DNA of 64,000 nucleotides from Streptomyces sp. NBC_01446 (GTDB lineage Bacteria > Actinomycetota > Actinomycetes > Streptomycetales > Streptomycetaceae), in the NCBI RefSeq assembly GCF_026340095.1, contig NZ_JAPEPO010000001.1, forward strand, positions 2,046,001-2,110,000, read 5' to 3'. The translations under genes and the position numbers were made by a program. Shown here in pieces: positions 1-8,003 of the stretch. Under the pieces are notes generated by a model. The model was not told the origin of the DNA. It worked only from the letters and a program-made list of their open reading frames with translations, and searched no databases. How positions within the stretch are numbered: position 1 is the stretch's first letter; each line of letters opens with the position of its first letter.

Positions 1-27
1 GGGCGCCAGTATGGTCACGCGGCGCCC
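1..27 (-). terminator. Hairpin downstream of the alginate-lyase-like gene
   Basis: GGGCGCC at 1-7 pairs perfectly with GGCGCCC at 21-27 around a 13-base loop. It lies 19 bases past the stop codon of the minus-strand gene, so it is probably its terminator. The stem may extend beyond the left window edge. Confidence 0.45.
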
Positions 28-46
28 GGCCGGGCAATGGCCCGGA

Positions 47-1285
47 TCAGTTGGGGTTCTCGGCGTGGGTCAGGGTCTCCCAGGCGACGAACAGGTTGTT
101 GGAGCCCGCCGGGCGGTTCTGCTCGGTGAGTTTCTGGGTGTTCGTCATGGCGTTGCCGAGGCGGGTGTGCATCGCGTTGTAGCCGACCTCGGTGACAGGC
201 CCGAGCCCGCGTGTGACGGACCCGCCGCACAGCCAGCTCGGCGGCGCCTCGCCCAGCTCGTACTTGGCATGGAAGCCGAGGGCCTGCTGGAGGCGCTGCC
301 CGACGTCGGTGCCGTACAGGTCCTGGCCCTGGATGCGGCTGGTCTCGGCGATGTGGGAGATGGCGGAGATGCCGTATCCGGTGTGCGTGAAGTCGCGGCA
401 GGTCTCCTGGGTGAGGCCGGTGACGAAGGTGGACTGTCCCTGCCAGTAGCTGACGATCTTGGCCTTGGTGTCGAGGTTCTGGCTCGGCACGGTCTTCGGC
501 AGGTCGCCGTCCGAGGCGAGGTAGACGTAGGCGGCCGTGCGCGTACGGAACTTGGCCATGGCCTTGTCGTACGACGTCCTGTCCTCCAGGAAGACGGAGA
601 TGCCGACGGCGGCCTCCATCATCGACAGCTCCCAATTGCCGTTGGAGTTGGAGCCGTTGATGACCTTGGGGAGGTACACGTCGCGCAGCATCGTCCGGAA
701 ACGGCCCTCGTTCGCCCAGCCGCCGGTGTACGTGTACTTGATGATCTCGGCGGCCTTGGGCCAGGAGGAGCCGGCCCAGCCGGTCTGGAGCGGCGCGTTG
801 CTGTTGGTGTGCTCCTTGATGGTGGCCGACCAGGCGTCCATCAGCTCGATGGACTTCTTCGCGTAGCGGTCGTCGCGCGAGATGTACCAGGCGAGGGCGT
901 CGGTGTACGCGGCTATCGCGTCCTCACGCTCGTCGGTGCAGCCGTAGTTGGGGTTGGAGTAGGAGCCGCACTCGACGGTGGCGCGGGGTTTGGCGGTGCG
1001 GGTGAGGGAGGCGTACTTGCTCGCCAGCATCTGGTCGTACGCGCCCTTCCAGGGCTGGGCACCGGCGTCGACCTTGTCGCGGGCGAAGTCGAGCTGCCCC
1101 TTGGAGACGGTGACGCCCGGGTGGGCGAAGGTGGCGGGCGCGGCGTCGGCGCGGTCGGCGCCGGGCCAGGCGAGGAGGGTGGCGACGAGTGCCGTGGTGG
1201 TCGTCGCCAGGGTGGCGAGGAGGGCGGCGCGTCGTCTGCGCCGGTGACGGGCGGGGGCCGGTGTGTTCGGCATGTGGGGGGCCAT
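47..1285 (-). CDS. Secreted alginate lyase family protein
   Basis: Predicted secreted polysaccharide lyase of the alginate-lyase superfamily (alpha/alpha-barrel type), which cleaves uronate polymers by beta-elimination. The 412-residue protein begins with an Arg-rich n-region, a hydrophobic stretch rich in Ala, Thr and Leu, and an Ala-Asp-Ala-Ala site near residue 45, together a classical signal peptide. The middle carries the family-like segment SNGNWELSMMEAAVGI, and the end has NNLFVAWETL. The ATG at 1285 was chosen because AGAAGAACGG precedes it; a GTG at 1324 would add a non-signal-like extension. The gene is monocistronic, with a hairpin just after it. The exact substrate cannot be read from the sequence; alginate or another uronan is inference. 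Confidence 0.85.
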   Translation of the reverse strand: MAPHMPNTPAPARHRRRRRAALLATLATTTTALVATLLAWPGADRADAAPATFAHPGVTVSKGQLDFARDKVDAGAQPWKGAYDQMLASKYASLTRTAKPRATVECGSYSNPNYGCTDEREDAIAAYTDALAWYISRDDRYAKKSIELMDAWSATIKEHTNSNAPLQTGWAGSSWPKAAEIIKYTYTGGWANEGRFRTMLRDVYLPKVINGSNSNGNWELSMMEAAVGISVFLEDRTSYDKAMAKFRTRTAAYVYLASDGDLPKTVPSQNLDTKAKIVSYWQGQSTFVTGLTQETCRDFTHTGYGISAISHIAETSRIQGQDLYGTDVGQRLQQALGFHAKYELGEAPPSWLCGGSVTRGLGPVTEVGYNAMHTRLGNAMTNTQKLTEQNRPAGSNNLFVAWETLTHAENPN

Positions 1286-1390
1286 CCGTTCTTCTACGTG
1301 AACGCGAAGTACCTTTATGAACACGGGTGTTGGCCGCAGACCCTAGGTACGTACCAGCCCTCCGTCAAGAGGTGAAGAAAGAGCCGCAGT

Positions 1391-1725
1391 TCAGCCGCCG
1401 GAGCGGTCGTCGCGATCCGGCCATACGCCCACGTGGCCCGCCTCACCCGAGAACCGAACCCGGCCGCGCGGCCCGTACCGCTCCACGTGGTCCCGCGGCA
1501 GCTGGAGCCGGCCCGCCCGGTCCAGAACCGTGAACTCCTCGCCCTCTCCCCCGCGTTCGCGCAAGGTCTCCGCCGAGGTGCGGCCGTCGCGGATTCCGTC
1601 AAGGTGCGGCCGTCGCTGATACGGACCGTGCGGCGCGTCCGGCCGGACACGAGCGGTTCGTGGGCGACGACGAGAACCGTCGCGCCCAGCTCCCTTTCGG
1701 CGCGGCGCGCGGCCGTGAACTGGAC
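1391..1725 (-). pseudogene. Remnant of an ABC transporter ATP-binding protein (C-terminal end)
   Basis: On the minus strand one frame reads ELGATVLVVAHE, the H-loop strand of an ABC ATPase, followed by RTVRISDGRT. The frame is then lost, and the neighbouring frame continues with EEFTVLDRAGRLQLPRDHVE and HVGVWPD, the usual tail of actinobacterial efflux ATPases. The break falls on a 15-base direct repeat (AGGTGCGGCCGTCGC at 1576-1590 and 1602-1616) offset by 26 bases. Removing one 26-base unit restores a single frame. Walker A, the signature motif and Walker B are absent, and a TGA at 1726-1728 closes the frame on the upstream side. A 34-codon ORF (1726-1830) sits directly before it in the same frame; I do not recognise it. 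Confidence 0.75.
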
Positions 1726-1894
1726 TCACGAACGGTGCAGGTCGGCGAAACGGCGACCCCGCACCCCGGCAGGCACCCGCCGTACATCCACGAGCCGCCC
1801 TCCCCCGGTGCGCGGCGCATTGCGGCTCATCAGGGGGTTACGCGAAGGCCTCGCAATGGTCCGGGCAGCCTTGAACTGCCGAGCCACGCAACGC

Positions 1895-1933
1895 CGATGG
1901 GCCGCACACTCCGGTGGAGTGTGCGGCCCATCG
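1895..1933. terminator. Perfect 18-bp-stem terminator hairpin
   Basis: An 18-base arm at 1895-1912 pairs perfectly with 1916-1933 around a three-base loop. It lies 20 bases past the DUF3710 stop codon, so it most likely ends the minus-strand thioesterase-dut-DUF3710 transcript. It could also insulate the decayed ABC remnant. Confidence 0.8.
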
Positions 1934-1952
1934 ATGGCCGTAAGGGTGCGGC

Positions 1953-2720
1953 TCAGCGCACCTCGGTGATCTCGGGGCCGCGCGCCAGCTGCCCCATGCC
2001 GCCGGCGAACCGGGAGCCTTCCTGCGGCTCCTGCTGCACGCCCTCGGCAACCATCTGCGCGTCGTCCGGCAGCTTCAGGACGATCGGGTCCCGCGGAGCC
2101 ATCGGGCCATCACCGCGGACCACGACGGTGTCCCGGAAGATCTGCTCGAGGAGCCCGGCGGCCTGCGGCTGCACCGCGCCCTGCCCGGAGATCACTCCAC
2201 GCAGGAACCAGCGGGGGCCGTCGACGCCGATGAACCGGACGACCTGGAAGCCGCCCGTGCCGTCCGGCAGCTGCACCGGCACCTGGGCCCGCAGCTCCCA
2301 GCCGAGCGGACCCTCGACCTCGTCGATCACGCCACCCTGCTGAGTGATGCCCGAGGCGATCTCCTCACGGACCTCGCCCCAGATGCCCTCCTTCTTGGGG
2401 GCGGCGAAGCCCTGGAGCTGCACAGCGCTGTCCTGGAGGACGACGGTGGCCGCGACGATCGCGTCGCCCGCGACCTCGACCCGCAGCTCCATGCCCTCGA
2501 CTCCGGGGACGAAGAGTCCGCCCAGGTCCACGCGGCCCTCACCGGGCTCGCGGACCTCGGAGGCGTCCCAGGGGCCGTCGGGACGCGGCTCGGGCTCGAG
2601 CCGCACGCGCTGCGGCTCGCCCTCGCCCGCGTCGCTGTCGCCGGCTACGCCGTCGACGACCTGCTCGGCCTCGCCCGCCGCGTCATCGGCGGCGCCGTTC
2701 TTCTTGCGACGTCCGAACAC
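1953..2720 (-). CDS. DUF3710 domain-containing protein
   Basis: This 255-residue acidic cytoplasmic protein of unknown function belongs to the actinobacterial DUF3710 family. It has a basic N-terminus (FGRRKKNG), a roughly 50-residue acidic linker rich in Glu, Gly and Asp, and then the conserved domain from about residue 60, including PGVEGMELRVEV and GWELRAQVPV. GTG at 2720 was chosen because GGAAGGA sits eight bases upstream and the acidic N-terminus is typical of the family. It starts one base after the dut stop codon, so the two are co-transcribed and probably translationally coupled. No enzymatic motif is visible. Confidence 0.93.
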   Translation of the reverse strand: MFGRRKKNGAADDAAGEAEQVVDGVAGDSDAGEGEPQRVRLEPEPRPDGPWDASEVREPGEGRVDLGGLFVPGVEGMELRVEVAGDAIVAATVVLQDSAVQLQGFAAPKKEGIWGEVREEIASGITQQGGVIDEVEGPLGWELRAQVPVQLPDGTGGFQVVRFIGVDGPRWFLRGVISGQGAVQPQAAGLLEQIFRDTVVVRGDGPMAPRDPIVLKLPDDAQMVAEGVQQEPQEGSRFAGGMGQLARGPEITEVR

Positions 2721-2721
2721 G

Positions 2722-3249
2722 TCACTGTCCTTCCCGGTCGGATACGACCGATGCGTATCGATTCCCACCCTGATGCCCACCCGGGCCCGGTCCCACGGCG
2801 GCATGACCACCGGTGGACCCGAAGCCCCCCTCGGCCCGCGCCGAGTCGGGAAGCTCCGCCACCTCCTGGAAGCGCACCTTCTCGACCTGCTGGACGACCA
2901 GTTGGGCAATCCGGTCGAAGCGCTCGAACCGCACGCTGTCGCGCGGGTCGAGATTCACCACGATCACCTTGATCTCTCCACGGTACCCGGCATCCACCGT
3001 CCCTGGGGCATTCACCAGGGCGACACCGCAGCGGGCGGCGAGTCCGGATCGCGGATGCACGAAGGCGGCGTACCCCTCGGGCAGCGCGATCGACACCCCC
3101 GTGGGAAGTACGGCCCGCTCGCCCGGCGCGAGCTCGCACGCCTCGGTGGTCCGCAGGTCCGCGCCCGCGTCACCGGGGTGCTCGTACGAGGGCAGCGGTA
3201 CGTCGGGGTCGATGCGCCTGATCAGTACGTCGAGAGGGGCTCGGGTCAC
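2722..3249 (-). CDS. dut: dUTP diphosphatase (dUTPase)
   Basis: Trimeric dUTPase hydrolyses dUTP to dUMP and pyrophosphate, keeping uracil out of DNA and feeding thymidylate synthesis. The five motifs are visible in order: PGDAGADLRT (motif 1), PRSGLAARCGVAL (2), NAPGTVDAGYRGE (3), RFDRIAQLVVQ (4) and RAEGGFGSTGGH (5, the P-loop-like tail that closes over the nucleotide). Its length of 175 residues is slightly above the usual 150 because of a short C-terminal extension after motif 5. The GTG start overlaps the stop codon of the upstream thioesterase gene by four bases (GTGA), which implies coupled translation. Confidence 0.97.
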   Translation of the reverse strand: MTRAPLDVLIRRIDPDVPLPSYEHPGDAGADLRTTEACELAPGERAVLPTGVSIALPEGYAAFVHPRSGLAARCGVALVNAPGTVDAGYRGEIKVIVVNLDPRDSVRFERFDRIAQLVVQQVEKVRFQEVAELPDSARAEGGFGSTGGHAAVGPGPGGHQGGNRYASVVSDREGQ

Positions 3250-3830
3250 GGGTTCACCTCGAAGGCACGGGTGCGCCGGACCTGGTCCGGGTCGCTCATG
3301 GCCGCCTGGATCTCCTCCGGGCGGCCGTTGTCGATGAAGTGGTCGACCTTCACCTCGATGAAGAGGGCGTCGGCGCGGACCGCGACGGGCCCGTCGGGGC
3401 CGCCGATCCGGCCGGTGGCGGTCGAGTAGATCTTGCGGCCTGCGACGGCGGTGACCTCGGCGTCGAGATACAGCACGGTGTCCACGGGCACGGGCCGCAC
3501 GAAGTCCGTCTCGAGACGGCCGGTCACCGCGATGACGCGCAACAGCCAGTTCAGCGAGCCGAGCGTCTCGTCGAGGGCGGTGGCCAGGATTCCGCCGTGT
3601 GCGAGACCGGGGGCCCCCTGGTGGGCGGGCCGCACCGTGAACTCGGCGGTGACGCGGACGCCGGCCTGCGCGCGAGCCGCCAGGTGCAGCCCGTGGGGCT
3701 GTTCGTCGCCGCATCCGAAACAGTGTCCGTAGTGCGCGCCGAGGAGCTCGCCGGGTGCGGGGGCATCGGGGTGCCGCACGGGCGCTATGGCGTCGGCGGG
3801 GGGCGTCAGAGCTGCAGAAGTACCACTCAC
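3246..3830 (-). CDS. PaaI/YbgC-like hotdog-fold thioesterase
   Basis: Probable acyl-CoA thioesterase of the hotdog fold, 194 residues. The family core HQGAPGLAHGGILATALDE is present, with the Gly-Gly helix turn and the acidic residue that usually activates water. It is followed by strands such as GRLETDFVRPVPVDTVLY. A Cys-rich segment, HYGHCFGCGDEQPHG, lies near residue 40 and is common in actinobacterial members. GTG at 3830 gives a protein that starts just before the domain; longer upstream readings are low-complexity. It heads the operon with dut and DUF3710, and its stop overlaps the dut start by four bases. The substrate is unknown. Confidence 0.88.
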   Translation of the reverse strand: MSGTSAALTPPADAIAPVRHPDAPAPGELLGAHYGHCFGCGDEQPHGLHLAARAQAGVRVTAEFTVRPAHQGAPGLAHGGILATALDETLGSLNWLLRVIAVTGRLETDFVRPVPVDTVLYLDAEVTAVAGRKIYSTATGRIGGPDGPVAVRADALFIEVKVDHFIDNGRPEEIQAAMSDPDQVRRTRAFEVNP

Positions 3831-3888
3831 AGGCGCAGACCTTACCCGCGCGTCCTGGGAGAAAGCGCACCGTGCCAAGCTTGACCGC

Positions 3889-4335
3889 ATGGAGCTCTCC
3901 ACCGCACCGTTCGAAGAACGCCTCACCGCCCCCCGCTCGTGGTGGCTCGTCTCACTCCTGCTCGGCGTCGCCTGCGCCCTGATCCTGCTGCCGTTCGGTA
4001 CGCTGCCGCTGCTCGGGGGGCTGGTCGGCGGGACGGCCGCGGCGGCGGTGGTGACGAGTTCGTACGGCTCCGTGCGCATCCGTGTCGTGGCGGACTCGCT
4101 GGTCGCGGGCGACGCGAAGATCCCGCTGTCGGCGCTGGGTGACGCGGAGGTCCTGGACGCCGAGGGGGCGCGTGCCTGGCGCACGCACAAGGCCGACCCG
4201 CGCGCCTTCATGCTGCTGCGCAGCTATGTCCCGACGGCCCTGCGCGTGGACGTCATCGACCCGCAGGACCCGACCCCTTACGTGTATCTGTCGACGCGGG
4301 ACCCGAAGGGACTGGCGAAGGCGCTCGGCAAGTAG
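3889..4335 (+). CDS. DUF3093 domain-containing membrane protein
   Basis: The 148-residue protein belongs to actinobacterial family DUF3093, whose function is unknown. Two close hydrophobic segments at residues 15-50 form a membrane hairpin, followed by a cytoplasmic beta-rich domain (VRIRVVADSLVAGDAKIPLSAL and SYVPTALRVDVIDPQDPTPY, each conserved in the family). It is divergent from the thioesterase-dut operon; the 58-base gap must hold both promoters. No good Shine-Dalgarno sits close to the ATG, so the message may be leaderless. It ends six bases before the convergent neighbour. In several actinobacteria the family lies beside dut, as here. Confidence 0.92.
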   Translation: MELSTAPFEERLTAPRSWWLVSLLLGVACALILLPFGTLPLLGGLVGGTAAAAVVTSSYGSVRIRVVADSLVAGDAKIPLSALGDAEVLDAEGARAWRTHKADPRAFMLLRSYVPTALRVDVIDPQDPTPYVYLSTRDPKGLAKALGK

Positions 4336-4341
4336 CGCCGG

Positions 4342-5307
4342 TCAGCTTCCGAGCTCCTTGGGCCCGGGTGCGTCGCCCGGGATCAGCGGGTGCGGGTCGC
4401 TGGGGCGCTCCAGAGGCGGCAGCTCCGGCAGGGCGTCCCAGGGGACCTGGATCTTGCGCAGGTCCTTGCGGATCCGCCCCGCGAGTTTCTTGGTGTCGCG
4501 GCGGTTCATGACCGCCCCGACCGCGGCGCCGACCATGAACGGCATCAGGTTCGGCAGGTTGCGCACCATGCGCTTCATGATCTGCTGGCGCAGCTCGCGC
4601 TTCATCTGGCCGCCGAGCGCCGCATTGATCGTCGCGGGCTTCGTCACCTCGATGCCGCGCTCCTCGGTCCACGAGGCCAGGTACGCGGCGCTGCGGTCCT
4701 TGAGGGCGCCGGGCGGGCGCACGCCGTAGACCTCGTGCAGCTCGGCGACGAGCTTCATCTCGATGGCTGCGACGCCGGTGATCTCGGCCGCCAGCTCGGC
4801 GGGCATCGCGGGAGGTACGGGCATCATCGCGGCGGCGCCGATCCCCGCACCCACCGTGGAGGTGGCGTTGGCGGCGCCCGCGACGAGTTTGTCGGCGAGC
4901 TGTTCGGCGCTCAGGCCGGGGAACTGTCTGCGCAGGGTCGCCAGATCGCGCACCGGCACGCGCGGCGCGTTCTCGATGATCCGGTCGGCGAGATAGCCGA
5001 GTCCCGCTTTGGCGGCGGTGCCGCTCTTGCGGACGCCGTCCCTGACGGCGGCCACACGTCGCCGGGCGACCTGTGCACGGCCGCCGATCGGCACTTGGTC
5101 ACCCGCGGTGGAGACGGCGGGTACGTCGCTGTATCCCGCCGCCGCGAGGTCGCCCGCCACCTCTTGGTCGTCCGCGTCCTCGAGCGAGGCTGCTCCTGTG
5201 GGGGAAGAGCCTCGCTCGTCGTCACGCACGCCGTCGTCGGACGGGCCACCGTCCGCTTCCCGGTCCTTCCGGGAGCGGCGCTTCCAGGGCGGGGTCGAGC
5301 CAGTCAC
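4342..5307 (-). CDS. Conserved protein resembling the EcsC family
   Basis: A 321-residue protein of unknown function. Residues 1-95 are polar and acidic, then basic. The body is Ala-rich and amphipathic, with ENAPRVPVRDLATLRRQFPG, the segment GAGIGAAAMMPVPPAMPAEL, and a Gly/Ala helix (NLPNLMPFMVGAAVGAVMNR) near residue 255. These glycine-rich hydrophobic helices resemble EcsC-type proteins, but I cannot confirm the family. The GTG start lies 13 bases after the DUF4193 stop codon, so the two form an operon. The protein may associate with membranes without a true spanning segment. Confidence 0.85.
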   Translation of the reverse strand: MTGSTPPWKRRSRKDREADGGPSDDGVRDDERGSSPTGAASLEDADDQEVAGDLAAAGYSDVPAVSTAGDQVPIGGRAQVARRRVAAVRDGVRKSGTAAKAGLGYLADRIIENAPRVPVRDLATLRRQFPGLSAEQLADKLVAGAANATSTVGAGIGAAAMMPVPPAMPAELAAEITGVAAIEMKLVAELHEVYGVRPPGALKDRSAAYLASWTEERGIEVTKPATINAALGGQMKRELRQQIMKRMVRNLPNLMPFMVGAAVGAVMNRRDTKKLAGRIRKDLRKIQVPWDALPELPPLERPSDPHPLIPGDAPGPKELGS

Positions 5308-5320
5308 GGCCGACCCTGCC

Positions 5321-5617
5321 TCAGTCGCAGTCGCGGCAGATCGGCTGGCCGTTCTTCTCGCGGGCCAGCTGGCTCCTGTGGTGCACCAGGAAGCAGCTCA
5401 TGCAGGTGAACTCGTCCTGCTGCTTGGGCAGGACCCGGACGGCCAGCTCCTCGTTCGAGAGGTCGGCGCCCGGGAGCTCCAGGCCTTCGGCGGCCTCGAA
5501 CTCGTCGACGTCGACCGACGAGGTCGACTTGTCGTTCCGACGAGCCTTGAGCTCCTCGATGCTGTCCTCGTTGACGTCATCGTCGGTCTTGCGTGGGGTG
5601 TCGTAATCCGTTGCCAT
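5321..5617 (-). CDS. DUF4193 zinc-ribbon protein
   Basis: A small acidic protein (98 residues) of the DUF4193 family, found throughout actinobacteria. The C-terminal third carries CMSC and CRDC, two CxxC pairs 24 residues apart, which should form a zinc ribbon. The N-terminal half is acidic and Ser/Asp-rich and probably disordered. ATG at 5617 has a strong GGGGGAG ribosome site. It is the first gene of a two-gene unit with the EcsC-like gene. Its function is unknown; the zinc ribbon suggests binding to nucleic acid or RNA polymerase, which is inference. Confidence 0.93.
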   Translation of the reverse strand: MATDYDTPRKTDDDVNEDSIEELKARRNDKSTSSVDVDEFEAAEGLELPGADLSNEELAVRVLPKQQDEFTCMSCFLVHHRSQLAREKNGQPICRDCD

Positions 5618-6078
5618 GTGTCGCTCTCCCCCTCTGGGTGTATGCGGTGTCTCCAGCGCACAACGCGCGGGAGGCCGGACTTTGTGCCCGACCTGAGGCG
5701 GAGATTTTGCCTCACATCAAGGTCTGTTACTCAATCGACACCCAACCGGATCCCCCATGAGTGATCGGGTTGGATGGCGATCGGGACCGTACACGGTCCA
5801 AAGGTCGTGCTCCACGGGCGCCACCCCGTGTACTTCCCGTGATCAGGACCCCTGAAAACCCGGATTTTCCAGGCTTTCCGAGGGCTTTTGCGATCACGGA
5901 GAGTAGATGGCCGGAAAATCGCCCTTGTGATCGATCACACACGGTCTTCGCGGGATCAGGTCCCGAAAATTCCGCTAAAAGCGAACTCCTCCGGCACGTC
6001 GGCGGAAGCATCTCAGATCGGTCGCCGACCCGCATCTCGAAAGGCCCGGATCGGCGGGTGACCCGCGTCTCGGAGGCC
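5618..6078. other. Intergenic region between cutS and the DUF4193 gene
   Basis: No convincing gene lies here. It must hold the DUF4193 promoter. The visible structure is a 14-base perfect palindrome TGTGATCGATCACA at 5926-5939 and, at the right end, two extra degenerate copies of the last 33 bases around the cutS stop codon. Confidence 0.6.
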
Positions 6079-6106
6079 TCAGATCGGCAGGGTGACCCGC
6101 ATGACG
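6013..6106. repeat. Three 33-bp tandem repeats running into the cutS 3' end
   Basis: The hexamer GATCGG recurs at 6016, 6049 and 6082, exactly 33 bases apart, each followed within ten bases by GACCCGC. The rightmost copy contains the cutS stop codon and its last codons; the other two lie downstream and are diverged. This looks like an old tandem duplication of the gene's 3' end. Confidence 0.75.
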
Positions 6107-7323
6107 AGCCCACCCCCTTCACGCGGCTCCGCGATGATACGGCCCCCATGAGCGCGCGCCACCGAGCGGGCGATCGACAGGCCGAGCCCGACTCCCTTGT
6201 CACTCCCGGTGCGTTCGGTGCGCAGCCGCCGGAACGGCTCGAAGAGGTTGTCGATCTCGTACGCGGGCACCACGGGCCCCGTGTTGGACACCACGAGGAC
6301 CGCCTGGCCGTGCTGGGCCTCGGTGGTGACCTCGACCCAGCCGCCCTCCGGGACGTTGTACCGGACGGCGTTCTGGACGAGGTTCAGGGCGATGCGCTCC
6401 AGGAGCACGCCGTTGCCCTGGACGACGGCTTCCTTGCGCTCGCCGCGGATGTCGACGCCCTTCGCGTCGGCCTCCGAGCGGGCCTGGTCGATGGCCTGCG
6501 AGGCGACCTCGGCGAGGTCGACCGGTTTGCGCTCCACGATCTGGTTGTCGCTGCGGGCGAGCAGGAGCAGGCCCTCGACGAGCTGCTCGCTGCGCTCGTT
6601 CGTGGCCAGCAGCGTCTTGCCGAGCTGCTGGAGCTCCATCGGCGCCCCGGGATCGGAGAGGTGGACCTCCAGGAGCGTGCGGTTGATCGCGAGCGGGGTG
6701 CGCAGCTCGTGCGACGCGTTGCCGACGAACCGCTGCTGCGCGGTGAAGGCTCTCTCCAGGCGGTCGAGCATGTCGTCGAAGGTGTCGGCCAGCTCCTTCA
6801 GCTCGTCGTCCGGGCCGTCCAGCTCGATGCGCCGCGACAGGTCCGTGCCGGCCACACGGCGCGCGGTGCGCGTGATGCGGCCCAGCGGGGACAGGACGCG
6901 GCCCGCCATCGCGTACCCGAAGGCGAACGCGATCACGGCGAGGCCGAGCAGGGCGAGGAGCGAGCGGCTGAGGAGGTTGTCGAGTGCGTGCTGACGCATC
7001 TCGTTGACGCACTCGTTCAGCGCGGAGTTGAGCTGGCCCGTCGTGGGGTGGTCGGGGAGGCCCGAGAAGTTACGGCAGGTACCGCTGCTCACCGAGCCGT
7101 TCGTGACGGTGAACGGCAGGTCACTGCCGACGTTCAGCGCCTGCGCGGCGAGCAGATAGATGATCGACAGCAGCACGATGCCGGCGATCAGGAACATGCC
7201 GCCGTACAGCAGGGTGAGGCGTATACGGATGGTCGGACGCAGCCACGGGTAGGGCGGCTCGGCTTTTCTGGGGTCCCATGTGGGTTTCGGGGGCGCGGTC
7301 GGTGGCGCCGGTGTCGAGGCCAC
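6079..7323 (-). CDS. cutS: Sensor histidine kinase CutS
   Basis: Membrane sensor kinase of the CutRS two-component system, which regulates antibiotic production and responds to secretion or redox state in streptomycetes. The 414 residues comprise TM1 (about 37-60), an extracytoplasmic loop of about 60 residues with two cysteines (Cys83 and Cys105), TM2 (121-141), a HAMP linker, the phospho-acceptor box GNASHELRTPL (His205), and a HATPase domain with NLVQNAVRYN and DKGVGLGLSI. The length equals the S. coelicolor CutS I remember. The GTG start lies six bases after the cutR stop codon, so the pair is co-transcribed and probably coupled. The lone cysteine pair suggests a disulphide switch sensing extracytoplasmic redox state. 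Confidence 0.95.
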   Translation of the reverse strand: MASTPAPPTAPPKPTWDPRKAEPPYPWLRPTIRIRLTLLYGGMFLIAGIVLLSIIYLLAAQALNVGSDLPFTVTNGSVSSGTCRNFSGLPDHPTTGQLNSALNECVNEMRQHALDNLLSRSLLALLGLAVIAFAFGYAMAGRVLSPLGRITRTARRVAGTDLSRRIELDGPDDELKELADTFDDMLDRLERAFTAQQRFVGNASHELRTPLAINRTLLEVHLSDPGAPMELQQLGKTLLATNERSEQLVEGLLLLARSDNQIVERKPVDLAEVASQAIDQARSEADAKGVDIRGERKEAVVQGNGVLLERIALNLVQNAVRYNVPEGGWVEVTTEAQHGQAVLVVSNTGPVVPAYEIDNLFEPFRRLRTERTGSDKGVGLGLSIARSVARAHGGRIIAEPREGGGLVMRVTLPI

Positions 7324-7329
7324 AGGGGA

Positions 7330-7983
7330 TCAGATCCGGTATCCGGAGCCGGGCACGGTCACGATGACGGCGGGCTCTCCGAGCTTGCGGCGCAGGGTCA
7401 TGACGGTGACCCGGACAACGTTCGTGAAGGGGTCCGTGTTCTCGTCCCAGGCCTTCTCCAGGAGCTGCTCGGCCGAGACGACGGCGCCCTCGCTGCGCAG
7501 CAGCACCTCGAGGACGGCGAACTCCTTGGGTGCGAGCTGGATCTCCTTGCCGTCGCGGAAGACCTCGCGGCGGTTCGGGTCGAGCTTGATGCCCGCGCGT
7601 TCGAGGACGGGCGGCAGCGGCACGCTCGTACGGCGTCCGAGCGCCCGCACACGGGCGGTCAGCTCGCTGAACGCGAACGGCTTGGGCAGGTAGTCGTCAG
7701 CGCCGATCTCGAGGCCCTCGACACGGTCGCTGACGTCGCCTGAGGCGGTCAGCATCAGGACGCGGGTCGGCATGCCCAGTTCGACGATCTTGCGGCAGAC
7801 GTCGTCGCCGTGCACGAGCGGGAGGTCCCGGTCGAGGACGACCACGTCGTAGTCGTTCACGCCGATGCGCTCGAGGGCGGCCGCACCGTCGTACACGACG
7901 TCGACGGCCATGGCCTCCCGGCGCAGTCCGGTGGCCACCGCATCGGCGAGCAGCTGCTCGTCCTCGACGACGAGTACGCGCAC
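7330..7983 (-). CDS. cutR: Response regulator CutR (OmpR family)
   Basis: DNA-binding partner of CutS. The receiver domain spans residues 1-115, with the acidic pair Glu7/Asp8, phospho-acceptor Asp51 in VVVLDRDLP, and the switch segment MLTAS ending in the conserved Lys of YLPKPF. The winged-helix effector domain (about 125-217) has PKEFAVLEVLL and the recognition helix NVVRVTVMTLRRKLG. The GTG start has AAGGACA upstream. Two palindromes of the form ACCTGnnnnCAGGT lie 21-55 bases before the start and are likely an autoregulatory operator. OmpR-type proteins normally bind head-to-tail repeats spaced by helical turns. Confidence 0.96.
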   Translation of the reverse strand: MRVLVVEDEQLLADAVATGLRREAMAVDVVYDGAAALERIGVNDYDVVVLDRDLPLVHGDDVCRKIVELGMPTRVLMLTASGDVSDRVEGLEIGADDYLPKPFAFSELTARVRALGRRTSVPLPPVLERAGIKLDPNRREVFRDGKEIQLAPKEFAVLEVLLRSEGAVVSAEQLLEKAWDENTDPFTNVVRVTVMTLRRKLGEPAVIVTVPGSGYRI

Positions 7984-8003
7984 GTCGCTGTCCTTCCTGT
8001 GTG

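Noticed and set aside
1318..1331. GAACACGGGTGTTG near the alginate-lyase start, considered as a LexA-type site
   Set aside because: It lacks the GAAC-N4-GTTC arrangement; the right half reads GTGTTG.
1835..1890. Stretch that looked like a tRNA T-arm next to TTGAACTGCC
   Set aside because: No complete cloverleaf, no TTCGA T-loop and no matching acceptor stem.
5926..5939. Palindrome considered as a CRP site
   Set aside because: Consensus CRP sites need six bases between TGTGA and TCACA; only four are present.
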